DNA from: Thiohalomonas sp041685045
GTDB lineage: Bacteria > Pseudomonadota > Gammaproteobacteria > Thiohalomonadales > Thiohalomonadaceae
Direction: 5' to 3'
DNA length: 64,000 bases
NCBI GenBank assembly: GCA_041685045.1
Contig: JAWLGP010000013.1
Span: forward strand, 65,734-129,733
Within the stretch, counting starts at the first letter, position 1. The number at the start of each line of letters is the position of its first letter. Below the pieces are notes generated by a model. It was not told where the DNA came from and searched no databases. It saw nothing but the letters and a program-made list of their open reading frames with translations. Positions 26,630-34,728 of the stretch are shown in pieces. The position numbers were made by a program, and so were the translations under genes.

Positions 26630-28256
26630 CGATTTTTCCTTCCACCTGCGGGATCCGAATGACAAAGGTGGTCCCCTGACCGGGGGCACTTTCGCAGGTG
26701 ATGCTCCCCCCCAGGGACTGGTTGACCAGGTTGTAGACGATGTGCAGACCCAATCCGCTCGCGCCCTGGCCGCGCTTTGTGGTGTAAAAGGGCTCGAACA
26801 TGCGGCTTCGCAAGGCCTCGCCCATACCGCAGCCGTCATCGCTGTAACGCAGCACCAGCGCACCATCCTCCCAGTATGCCTTGATCCGGATCGCGCCCTG
26901 TTCCTTGTGCTCGAAGCCGTGGATTAGGGAATTCATCACCAGGTTGGTGATGATCTGGGAAAAGGCACCGGGATAACTGTCCAGTTCCAGTTCGTCCGGG
27001 CACTCGACCACCACCCCGTGATGGGTCTTCTTGAGCTTGGGCCGCAGACTGAGCAGCACGCCATCGATGTACTGTTTCAGATTGAAGCGGCGCCGTTCCT
27101 GAGTGGACTGGTCAACGGCCACCTGCTTGAAGCTGCGGATCAACTCTGCGGCGCGGGTGAGGTTGGATAGCAGCGCGCCGGACGACTCGGAGGCGGTGTT
27201 CAAATAGCCTTCCAGGTCCGAGCGTTTGAGCTTTCCGCTCTGATGCAGCCCTTCAATCTCCCGAGTCTTCAGCTCCAAATGTGAAGCGGCGGTAACGCCG
27301 ATTCCCACGGGCGTGTTGATCTCGTGGGCCACGCCCGCCACCAGTTCGCCGAGAGCCGCCAGCTTTTCCGATTGCACGAGGTGGTCCTTGGTCCGCTGCA
27401 ACTCGTCGAGGGAACTGTGCAGATTCCGGTTGGCCTCTTGCAGCTCTTCCGTACGCTGCACAACCCGCTGCTCAAGTTCTTCGTTCAATCGGCGCACCGC
27501 TTCTTCCGCGCGCACGCGTTCGGTCGCGTCACGCTGCAGACGCCGATGGCTCACGGCCAACCCGCCAAGGCCCAAGAGCCAGAGTGCGCCGAAGGAGACA
27601 CCAGCTACCCCGGTGCCTTTTTGCATATTGCCGAGGTAGGGCGACAGGGGGACGGCCGCACTGACGCCACCCCGAATGTCTCCCACCTGGTAGCCCTGTT
27701 CGCCGTGACACTTGAGGCAGCCTTTCTGAGCGACCATCGGCTGCATCAGCCGGAGGTATGGCTTGCCATCGATCTCGGCAACACTCAGCACCTCGGTGGT
27801 GCCTTCCTCGAAGGCCTCGAGTGCCGCACGTTCCCAGTCGTCCGGGGCGTTTTCCTCGCGCAGGAGCTTGGTACTGGTGATATGGCCTACAACCCCGTAG
27901 AGATCCCGAAACTGTTCATTGAGCTGACGCACCATATAGGCCGGGTTCATCAGCGTCAGTTGCTTACCGGAAGGGGTTTCGATGTCCCGCTCGGCGACAT
28001 GATCGAGGCGCGGGTTGGGCGGGGTCTCAGCCGTCGCAGGGACGTAGACCCCGCCATGTTTGGAGGCCCAGAACCGGAAGGCCTGGTCCTTGTTGAAATT
28101 GGCCCTCGCCTCGCTGTGGGCCATCTCCCAGTTCATGCTGCGGATGTAATGGATTTGCCAGGCCAGCAATCCGGCCAGCACCAGCGTCCAGACCAGCGCC
28201 GCGATCCAGAACAGGTTCTGCAGCATCCGTGCCGGTCGGTCGACTAGCGTTTGCAT
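26622..28256 (-). CDS. Sensor histidine kinase with DUF3365 haem-type sensor domain
   Basis: 544 residues from the ATG giving MQTLVDRPARML; upstream in-frame sequence reads into a palindromic repeat. TM1 lies at about 12-35 and TM2 at about 213-235. The periplasmic region between is DUF3365-like (Tll0287 fold) with a c-type haem motif CLKCH (C180, C183, H184), suggesting redox or gas sensing. A coiled coil (about 245-295) precedes the kinase core: H-box GELVAGVAHEINTPVG (His 311), N-box NLVMNSLIHG, and G-boxes DDGCGM and GQGASGLGLHIV. It should phosphorylate the overlapping HD-GYP regulator, linking redox state to c-di-GMP (inference). Confidence 0.92.
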   Translation of the reverse strand: MQTLVDRPARMLQNLFWIAALVWTLVLAGLLAWQIHYIRSMNWEMAHSEARANFNKDQAFRFWASKHGGVYVPATAETPPNPRLDHVAERDIETPSGKQLTLMNPAYMVRQLNEQFRDLYGVVGHITSTKLLREENAPDDWERAALEAFEEGTTEVLSVAEIDGKPYLRLMQPMVAQKGCLKCHGEQGYQVGDIRGGVSAAVPLSPYLGNMQKGTGVAGVSFGALWLLGLGGLAVSHRRLQRDATERVRAEEAVRRLNEELEQRVVQRTEELQEANRNLHSSLDELQRTKDHLVQSEKLAALGELVAGVAHEINTPVGIGVTAASHLELKTREIEGLHQSGKLKRSDLEGYLNTASESSGALLSNLTRAAELIRSFKQVAVDQSTQERRRFNLKQYIDGVLLSLRPKLKKTHHGVVVECPDELELDSYPGAFSQIITNLVMNSLIHGFEHKEQGAIRIKAYWEDGALVLRYSDDGCGMGEALRSRMFEPFYTTKRGQGASGLGLHIVYNLVNQSLGGSITCESAPGQGTTFVIRIPQVEGKIDG

Positions 28257-28410
28257 CGATCCCAGCCTTTGTGGACAAAGCACACCGAAGAAAACCGTGC
28301 GGCACCGCGAGCGGCTCCGAGATTCCCAATGGCGTGGTTCTATAGACCGAAAAACAGGTAGACCTTGAAATTGTTGGCGAGTTCGGCAGCAATCAGCCCG
28401 TTCGAGCCGC

Positions 28411-28576
28411 CAGGGTGAACGCATACTAATGTCACGGCCGTGCTGCAAGCGATGTAAGTCCTTGAAAGCAGGTACGCTGCAAATACATCCCTGTACGCTC
28501 GACGGCCGCATCCCTGCGGCCGATGACCTGCTTTCAAGGACTTACATCGCTCTTCGGTGAGTATGCGTTTACCCTG
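28411..28576. repeat. Palindromic dispersed element, copy 3
   Basis: Inner arms at 28448-28473 and 28526-28551 are perfect complements over 26 bases (AGCGATGTAAGTCCTTGAAA, then GCAGGT). Outer arms CAGGGTGAACGCATAC and GTATGCGTTTACCCTG enclose them. The core contains GTACGCTCGACGGCCGCATC. It is nearly identical to copy 6 at 58.8 kb and lies upstream of the DUF3365 kinase. Confidence 0.93.
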
Positions 28577-28740
28577 TTCGAGCCGCCAATCGGCTTGCCG
28601 CGCTACCCCAACTTTTCGATAGCAGGCGGGAGGGCGAAGTTCCGGTACAACCGGCCGTCGAAGGAGGTGGTTTGTCGGAATCGACCGACAGGCAGCGTCA
28701 TGGACTATGTTGACTGCAAACACGACCTCGGGAGGTCCCG
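28577..28740. other. Spacer between the palindrome and the NAD-salvage genes
   Basis: No gene, terminator or repeat is recognisable here apart from the GGGAGG ribosome site at its right end. The promoter of the NAD-salvage operon is presumably within it. Confidence 0.4.
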
Positions 28741-28815
28741 ATGGCACAACCACCCTCTGCCGCGCCGTACCGCGCATCGGCGGAGCCGTCCGCGACCGTG
28801 GAGCTGGGCTTGTGA
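28741..28815 (+). CDS. 24-residue upstream frame overlapping pncB (leader, or displaced N-terminus)
   Basis: ATG six bases after GGGAGG reads MAQPPSAAPYRASAEPSATV then ELGL and stops at a TGA that overlaps the GTG start of the nicotinate phosphoribosyltransferase (GTGA). Third positions are mostly G or C, as in real genes here. Either it is a coupled leader peptide, or a one-base indel has split what should be the N-terminus of the enzyme. Confidence 0.45.
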   Translation: MAQPPSAAPYRASAEPSATVELGL

Positions 28816-30179
28816 ACCGAAACCGGTGGGAGGCCGGGCAGTCGTTGCTGCTGACCGACCTCTACCAGCTCACCATGCTGCACGGCTACTGGGTCGAGGG
28901 CATGAGCGGACAGGCCACCTTCGAGTTGTTCGTGCGCCGGCTGGGGCCACGGCGCAGCTTCCTGGTGGCGGCGGGGCTTGAGCAGGCCCTGGCTTTCCTC
29001 GAGGCGGCCCGCTTCACCGAGGGCGAACTGGAGTGGCTGCGCGACGGCGGGCGCTTCCCTACCGAGTTCATCGATCACCTGGCCGACTGGCGTTTCACCG
29101 GCGAGGTACGCGCCCTGCCCGAAGGAAGCGTCTTTTTTCCCGACGAGCCGCTGCTCCAGGTCACCGCCCCGATTGCGGAGGCGCAGCTGGTGGAGTCGCG
29201 CCTGCTCAATATCCTGCACCTGCATACCCTGTTCGCCTCCAAGGCGGTGCGCTGCCGGCTGGCGGCAGGTACACAGTTGCTGGTGGACTTCGGTATGCGC
29301 CGGGCCCATGGGGCCGAGGCGGCGCTCGCGGCGGCCCGCTCCAGCTACCTGGTCGGATTCCACGGCAGCTCCACGGTGCTGGCGGGTGAGCGCTTTGACA
29401 TTCCCCTCTACGGCACCATGGCCCACTCCTACGTCCAGACTCATGACGGCGAGGCGGCGGCATTCGAAGGCTTTGCGCGGGCCCGGAGGGAGGGGGTGGT
29501 GCTGCTCATCGATACCTACGATACCGAGCGGGGGGCGGAAAAGGTGGTACAGCTCGCGCCTCGCCTGGCCGAACAAGGCATCGCCATCGCGGCGGTGCGG
29601 CTCGACAGCGGTGACCTGGCCGAGCATGCGCGGCGGGTCCGGGCCATCCTCGACACCGGTGGGCTCACCGGGGTGCGGATCTTCGCGAGCGGTGATCTGG
29701 ATGAATACGCCATCGCCCGACTGTTGGGGGAGCGCGTACCGGTCGACGGCTTTGGCATCGGCACCCGCATGGACACCTCGGCCGACGCGCCCTACCTCGA
29801 TTGTGCCTACAAGCTTACCGAATACGCCGGCCGAGGGCGGCGCAAGCATTCGGAAGGCAAGTCGACCTGGCCCGGGCGCAAGCAGGTCTACCGTCGCTAT
29901 GACGGGCAGGGGCGGATGACCGGCGACGTGCTCACACTGGCGGACGAAGCGGAAGAAGGCGAACCGCTGCTCGTCCCGGTAATGTCCGCAGGACGCCGCT
30001 GTGCCCCCGGCGATTCGCTGCAGGAAGCGCGCCGCCGCCTGGACCGGCAGATTACGCAGCTGCCGGGACCGCTCAAGGGGCTTGGGGCAGCGCCCGCGTA
30101 CCCGGTGGAGGTCGCACCGGCGCTTCGGCGGATGGCCGACGAGGTGGACAGGGACCTGACGAATCGGGCACGGCGGTAG
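28812..30179 (+). CDS. pncB: Nicotinate phosphoribosyltransferase
   Basis: Converts nicotinate and PRPP to nicotinate mononucleotide in NAD salvage. 455 residues from the GTG chosen for its GGAG eight bases upstream (an ATG 35 codons earlier is possible). Family motifs: LLLTDLYQLTMLHGYW at the N-terminus, the phosphate/nicotinate region DFGMRRAHGAEAALAAARSS, LIDTYDTERG, AVRLDSGDLAEHARR, and GFGIGTRMDTSADAPYLDC. All catalytic blocks are intact. It is followed 20 bases later by a nicotinamidase-like hydrolase. Confidence 0.94.
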   Translation: MNRNRWEAGQSLLLTDLYQLTMLHGYWVEGMSGQATFELFVRRLGPRRSFLVAAGLEQALAFLEAARFTEGELEWLRDGGRFPTEFIDHLADWRFTGEVRALPEGSVFFPDEPLLQVTAPIAEAQLVESRLLNILHLHTLFASKAVRCRLAAGTQLLVDFGMRRAHGAEAALAAARSSYLVGFHGSSTVLAGERFDIPLYGTMAHSYVQTHDGEAAAFEGFARARREGVVLLIDTYDTERGAEKVVQLAPRLAEQGIAIAAVRLDSGDLAEHARRVRAILDTGGLTGVRIFASGDLDEYAIARLLGERVPVDGFGIGTRMDTSADAPYLDCAYKLTEYAGRGRRKHSEGKSTWPGRKQVYRRYDGQGRMTGDVLTLADEAEEGEPLLVPVMSAGRRCAPGDSLQEARRRLDRQITQLPGPLKGLGAAPAYPVEVAPALRRMADEVDRDLTNRARR

Positions 30180-30199
30180 CCGCCCGACAGGAGGCACCG

Positions 30200-31234
30200 A
30201 TGGCCTACCAACCATTACCGATCCCGCCGCACTTCGACCCGGAGGCAGTGGCCAAGGTTTGGCGGGTGCCTTACCGGGAACGGGCCGTCGAGGCGGAGGC
30301 TTGGGCCGCGAAATACGGCATTCGAACGGCCGCCGACGATGGCTTCCGGCTCTGCCTGTTGGCCGTGGACGTGCAGAACACCTTCTGTATTCCCGGCTTC
30401 GAGCTGTACGTGGCCGGTCGCTCCGGAAGCGGTGCGGTGGACGACAACCGACGCCTGTGCGCCTTCATCTACCGCAACCTCGGGACCATCACCCGGATCA
30501 TCCCCACGCTCGACACCCATTTGGCCTTCCAGATCTTTCACCCTGCCTTTCTGGTGGACGTGCAGGGGCGTCACCCTGACCCGCTGACACGAATACGGGT
30601 GGACGATGTGGAACAGGGGCGCTGGCGCTTCAACGCGGAACTGGCGGCGGGGCTGGGCATCAGCCCCGACTATGGTCAACGCCACCTCCTGCACTACGTC
30701 CGTGCACTCCGCGACAGCGGCAAATACGAGCTGATCACCTGGCCCTACCATGCGATGCTCGGCGGCATCGGCCACGCCCTGGTGTCGGCGGTGGAAGAGG
30801 CCATCTTCTTCCACGCGATCGCCCGGCGCAGCCCGGCCGAGTTTCACGTCAAGGGACGCCATCCCCTGACCGAGCACTACTCGGTGCTGGGACCGGAGGT
30901 GACCACCGGCCCGGACGGTGAACACATCGCCGAGCGTGACGAATCCCTGGTCCGGGAGCTGACGCAGTTCGACGCGGTGGTGATCGCCGGCCAGGCCAAG
31001 AGTCACTGTGTGGCCTGGACGATCAACGACCTGCTGACGCAGGTCCTGGAAGGCGACCCGAGCCTCGCCCAGCGGGTCTACCTGCTGGAAGACTGCAGCT
31101 CGCCGGTGGTGGTACCCGATGTGGTGGACTTCACCGGGCAGGCCGACGCGGCCTTCCGCCGCTTCGCCGAAGCCGGCATGCACGTGGTGCGCTCCACCGA
31201 ACCGCTGGATCGCTGGCCGGCAATCGCACTGTAA
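30200..31234 (+). CDS. Nicotinamidase/isochorismatase-family cysteine hydrolase
   Basis: 344 residues with AGGAGG six bases before the ATG. The isochorismatase fold is recognised by LLAVDVQNTFCIPGFELYV (catalytic Asp), IPTLDTHLAFQIFHPAF (metal/substrate His), and AGQAKSHCVAWTINDLL with the catalytic Cys. It is longer than single-domain nicotinamidases (about 200 residues) because of an N-terminal extension and an internal insert (about 125-200). Linkage to pncB makes nicotinamide deamidation for NAD salvage the best guess. Confidence 0.85.
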   Translation: MAYQPLPIPPHFDPEAVAKVWRVPYRERAVEAEAWAAKYGIRTAADDGFRLCLLAVDVQNTFCIPGFELYVAGRSGSGAVDDNRRLCAFIYRNLGTITRIIPTLDTHLAFQIFHPAFLVDVQGRHPDPLTRIRVDDVEQGRWRFNAELAAGLGISPDYGQRHLLHYVRALRDSGKYELITWPYHAMLGGIGHALVSAVEEAIFFHAIARRSPAEFHVKGRHPLTEHYSVLGPEVTTGPDGEHIAERDESLVRELTQFDAVVIAGQAKSHCVAWTINDLLTQVLEGDPSLAQRVYLLEDCSSPVVVPDVVDFTGQADAAFRRFAEAGMHVVRSTEPLDRWPAIAL

Positions 31235-31316
31235 CCAAGTCTTGCGTCGGGACCGTCAGCTTCCTTGTCCGTTCACCAAACCCTCTCGACAGCCCCCTAT
31301 TGGCCGGATGCACGGT

Positions 31317-31760
31317 TCAGGTGCCGAGCACCCGTTCGATCGCGGAGACCAGTCCGGCGTAATCGAACGCCTCGGCCGACTCGGCTTCGCCGGTTTCGAT
31401 ACCGAAGATAAACACGTCCGACGGCAGATTGCCGAGCGCCCCCGCCAATGCCAACGCCTCGGCGACGCCGAAGCCGTGGGATGATGTGGTGGCCGACGAC
31501 GCCAGCTGTTCACGGCTCAGGCGGCGCAAGCGGCCACTCTGGCCGCCCTCGACGGCATCAATCAGGACGACCCGGTCGGCGCCCGCCATGCGCGCCACCA
31601 AGGCGGCACCGGGCCGGTCCAGGCGGGCGAATTCGACCTGTGGATAGCGCTCGGGCAGACCGCTACGCTCCAGCGCATCGATAGCGAGCCAGCCGGCACG
31701 GTCCGGGCCGAAGGGTGAACCGATGCCGTACACGCATACTCGCGGTGCGGCGGCGCTCAT
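31317..31760 (-). CDS. Hydrogenase maturation protease for the group 3b enzyme
   Basis: 147 residues of the HycI/HoxW family, which remove the C-terminal tail of the hydrogenase large subunit after nickel insertion. The N-terminus CVYGIGSPFGPDRAGWLAID shows the GxGxxxxxDxxG pattern with the nickel-sensing Asp; LIDAVEGG carries the second Asp and SSHGFGVAEALALA the conserved His. Its start overlaps the large-subunit stop (ATGA), so it serves that subunit. It ends the hydrogenase operon, convergent with the NAD-salvage genes. Confidence 0.93.
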   Translation of the reverse strand: MSAAAPRVCVYGIGSPFGPDRAGWLAIDALERSGLPERYPQVEFARLDRPGAALVARMAGADRVVLIDAVEGGQSGRLRRLSREQLASSATTSSHGFGVAEALALAGALGNLPSDVFIFGIETGEAESAEAFDYAGLVSAIERVLGT

Positions 31761-33079
31761 GCGCGCTCGACCCGTAACTTCAGAAAGTGGGTGGAGCAGG
31801 AGATGCAGGGGTCGTAGTTGCGGATCACCATTTCGCCGTGCAGGCGCAGTTCGTCATCGCTGCGGTCGAGGCCATACATCGCCAGCGAGCGCCGCAGGTC
31901 CTCCTCGATTCGCGCCTGGTTTTGGCTGGTGGGCGGGATAATGGTCGCCTTCTGCACGTGGCCTGTGTGGTCCAATTGGAAACGGTGCCAGAGCAGGCCG
32001 CGGGGTGCCTCGGTGGCACCGAAGCCGACCCCCGCCCGCGGAGTGGGCGCGACCGCGGCGACCTCCGGCAGACTGTACCGCTCCAGGATACGAATCGACT
32101 CGAGCAGCGCATAGTGGATCTCCACCGCACGGGCCAGGGCGCTGTGGAACATGTTGTTGCTGGGGAAGCGGATGCCGGTCTGATCCAGGTTGACCCGCAC
32201 CGCCGCAGGCAGCCGGTCGAGGTTGTGGTTGAGGCGGGCGATGGGGCCGACCAGATAGGGAGTGCCACCGCCGGCAGCAACCCCTTCCGGGTAGAGGTGG
32301 GAGTGCAGCGCGGTGGCGTGCGGCGCCTGCTGCTCGCGGAAATAGTCGGGGTATTCGGCGATATCGATATCGAGACCGGTACTGGCAACGATACGGCCTT
32401 CGTTCATCGGGTACTCGCCCGGGTGACGCAGGCAGACGGTGATGAACGCCTCGGGTTCATCCGGCAGTTCGATGCCGGCGATCCAGTGCACCAGCGCCTC
32501 CGCCTCCGGCACCGCCCGGCGCAGACGCCCCAACAGCGCCGCCGCCTGCTCCGGTGCCGGGGCGTACACGAAACCGCCGACGGACGCGCCGATGGGGTGC
32601 ACCGAGCGGGCACCGAGCAGCCGCACGATGGCGTTGCCCAGCTCCTGCAGCTTCAGCCCGCGGCGCACCTCCTGCGGAAACTCCTTCGCCATTTCGATGG
32701 CGCTGTGGTAGTGCAGGAAATCCGGGGCTGCCAACAGGTGGATGTGCAGCGCGTGACTCTGGAGCCACTCGCCGCAATAGAATAACCGCCGCATCTCCCG
32801 CACCCACGGCCCCGGCTGCATGCTGAAGGCCTGCTCGAGGGCGTGGACCGCACTCATTTGATAGGCGACGGGGCAGATGCCGCAGATGCGCGCGACGATG
32901 TCGGGTACATCGCTGTAACTGCGCCCCTCCAGAAACTTCTCGAACAGCCGCGGCGGCTCGAAGATGCGTAACCGCAGCTGGTCGATGACGCCGTTGCGGA
33001 TCGACATTTCCAGAGCGCCTTCGCCCTCCACGCGGGCCAGCACCGGCACCTTGATGGAGACCTCGCGCGAGTCAATCAT
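31757..33079 (-). CDS. hyhL: Group 3b [NiFe] hydrogenase large (alpha) subunit
   Basis: Catalytic subunit of a cytoplasmic NADP-linked hydrogenase (sulfhydrogenase type). 440 residues from MIDSREVSIKVPVLARVEGE. Nickel ligands are present: L1 motif RICGICPVAYQ (about 64-74) and L2 motif NYDPCISCSTHFLKLRVERA at the C-terminus, which leaves a 9-residue tail after the His for the adjacent protease. Absence of a Tat signal or membrane anchor fits a cytosolic enzyme. The ATG overlaps the small-subunit stop by 8 bases. Confidence 0.95.
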   Translation of the reverse strand: MIDSREVSIKVPVLARVEGEGALEMSIRNGVIDQLRLRIFEPPRLFEKFLEGRSYSDVPDIVARICGICPVAYQMSAVHALEQAFSMQPGPWVREMRRLFYCGEWLQSHALHIHLLAAPDFLHYHSAIEMAKEFPQEVRRGLKLQELGNAIVRLLGARSVHPIGASVGGFVYAPAPEQAAALLGRLRRAVPEAEALVHWIAGIELPDEPEAFITVCLRHPGEYPMNEGRIVASTGLDIDIAEYPDYFREQQAPHATALHSHLYPEGVAAGGGTPYLVGPIARLNHNLDRLPAAVRVNLDQTGIRFPSNNMFHSALARAVEIHYALLESIRILERYSLPEVAAVAPTPRAGVGFGATEAPRGLLWHRFQLDHTGHVQKATIIPPTSQNQARIEEDLRRSLAMYGLDRSDDELRLHGEMVIRNYDPCISCSTHFLKLRVERA

Positions 33080-33851
33080 GGTCCGGCTCCAGCCACCGCC
33101 GGCCTTCGCCATTGAACACCGGGGCGCCATTGTTGATGTGCAGGAAACGGTGGCCGATCTCCGCCCCCGCCATGCCGAGCGTCTGGAAGCGCCGAGCCAG
33201 GGAGGCAGTATTCACGTTTTCGGCCGGGCCGAAACAGGCGTAACAGCCGCGGCCGACCGATGGGCACAAGGCGCCGCAACCGGTATTGGTCACCGGTCCC
33301 ATGCAGGGCTGCCCCCCGGCCACCATGACGCACACGCTGTTGTGCCGCTTGCACTCCAGGCAGACCTTCTCCTGGTCCACACGCGGCATCACACCGGACA
33401 ATAGCGATCGGACGGCACCGGTCACCTGGCGGGTGTTGACCGGACAGCCCCAGATCTCGAAGTCGACGGGCACGTGGTCGGCGATCGGGGTGGAGGTCGG
33501 CAGGTGCGCGATAAGCTCCGGATGCGGGTAAATGTCGGCCATCCACTGCTCGCCATCGGCCAGGTTGCGCAGCGCCTGCAGACCGCCGGCCGTGGCACAG
33601 GCGCCTAAGGTGATGAGCCGCCCGCTACGCTGGCGGATGGCGCGGATACGCCGCTCCTCCTGGGGCGTGGTAACGCTGCCCTCGACGAAGGCGATATCCA
33701 CCTCGGCCTCGTCGTCGAGATAACCGGCCTCGGCGAAATGCACGATCTCCACCAGTTCCGAAAGCGCCAGCAGATCTTCGCCCGCGTTCAGCAAGGCCAG
33801 CTGACAACCGTCGCAGGAGGAGAACTTGTGTACCGCGATTTTCGGTCTCAT
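33072..33851 (-). CDS. hyhS: Group 3b [NiFe] hydrogenase small (delta) subunit
   Basis: 259-residue iron-sulfur subunit that relays electrons from the NiFe site. Proximal cluster ligands are visible in KFSSCDGCQLALLN (about 10-23), GACATAGG and WGCPVN. The later CLECKRHNSVCVMVAGGQPC and TGCGALCPSVGRGCYACFGP supply cysteines for additional [4Fe-4S] clusters. No signal peptide, consistent with group 3. Located between the flavin subunit and the large subunit. Confidence 0.95.
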   Translation of the reverse strand: MRPKIAVHKFSSCDGCQLALLNAGEDLLALSELVEIVHFAEAGYLDDEAEVDIAFVEGSVTTPQEERRIRAIRQRSGRLITLGACATAGGLQALRNLADGEQWMADIYPHPELIAHLPTSTPIADHVPVDFEIWGCPVNTRQVTGAVRSLLSGVMPRVDQEKVCLECKRHNSVCVMVAGGQPCMGPVTNTGCGALCPSVGRGCYACFGPAENVNTASLARRFQTLGMAGAEIGHRFLHINNGAPVFNGEGRRWLEPDHD

Positions 33852-33891
33852 CGTCTGTCCTCAATGAAAAACCAGCCACAGGCTTTTGATG

Positions 33892-34728
33892 TCAGAAGCC
33901 TTTCACACCCAGCAGCTCCTTCACCTGCGGGTAGGCGAACACCGGGCCGTCCTTGCAGACAAACTGGCCGCCAATCTGGCAGTGGCCGCAGTGGCCGATG
34001 CCGCACTGCATGTTGCGCTCCATGGAGAGCCAGAGGCGCGCTTCGGGGACGCCGCGGCCAATCAGGTCGTCGATGACCGCCCGCATCATCCCCTCCGGGC
34101 CGCACATCATGACCACGCTGTTGCCGGCGTCGATATCCGCCTCGTCGATGAGTCGGGTGATCAGTCCGGTACGGAACGGCCAACCCGGTCCGCTCTGATC
34201 GGCGGTCAGCAGCACCTGGGTGTCGGGCAGCCTGGCCCACTGTTCATAGCGGTCGCGCCAGATGAGGTCGGCCGAGTGGCGCACGCCCTGCATGATCACC
34301 AGCCGTCCATACTGCTCACGGCGGCGAAGCACATAGTTGATCACCGAAACCACCGGGGCACAGCCGAGGCCGCCGGTGGCGATGATCACGTCCTTGCCCC
34401 TGGCCTGCTCCACCGGCCACGGATTGCCGTAGGCGCCGCGTACACCGATGTGGTCACCGCTTTGCAGCTGTGCCATGGCGCGGGTGACGCGGCCCACCAT
34501 CCGGATGGTGTGGTCATACAGCCGGTCGTCTTCGGGGTCGGAGACGATCGAAATCGGCACCTCACCCACGCCGTGCAGGTAAAGCATGTTGAACTGCCCC
34601 GGCATGAAGCGGTAGGCGGCGTGCACGGCGGGGTCGGTGAAGCGCAGGCGCCAGGTGAAGATGTCGGGCGACTCCTCGATGCGCTGGACGATCACCGCCT
34701 CGTGCGGGATCGGGAATTCGGTATTCAC
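33892..34728 (-). CDS. hyhG: Group 3b hydrogenase NAD(P)/FAD-binding gamma subunit
   Basis: 278 residues from a GTG preceded by GGAGGAGG and overlapping the beta-subunit stop (GTGA). The ferredoxin-reductase-like fold is shown by the FAD segment FMPGQFNMLYLHGVGEVPIS, the nucleotide segment IIATGGLGCAPVVSVINYVL, MMCGPEGMM, and a C-terminal [2Fe-2S]-type cysteine cluster NMQCGIGHCGHCQIGGQFVC. It exchanges electrons between NADP(H) and the hydrogenase dimer. Confidence 0.94.
   Translation of the reverse strand: MNTEFPIPHEAVIVQRIEESPDIFTWRLRFTDPAVHAAYRFMPGQFNMLYLHGVGEVPISIVSDPEDDRLYDHTIRMVGRVTRAMAQLQSGDHIGVRGAYGNPWPVEQARGKDVIIATGGLGCAPVVSVINYVLRRREQYGRLVIMQGVRHSADLIWRDRYEQWARLPDTQVLLTADQSGPGWPFRTGLITRLIDEADIDAGNSVVMMCGPEGMMRAVIDDLIGRGVPEARLWLSMERNMQCGIGHCGHCQIGGQFVCKDGPVFAYPQVKELLGVKGF

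Noticed and set aside
28340..28777. Open frame of 145 codons ending in a peptide with GCGRRAYRDVFAAY
   Set aside because: It is a translation of palindrome copy 3, a known source of false proteins; similar frames occur over copies 1, 4, 5 and 6.
33072..33546. Alternative frames overlapping the hydrogenase small subunit
   Set aside because: They are shadows; the annotated frame has all cluster cysteines.
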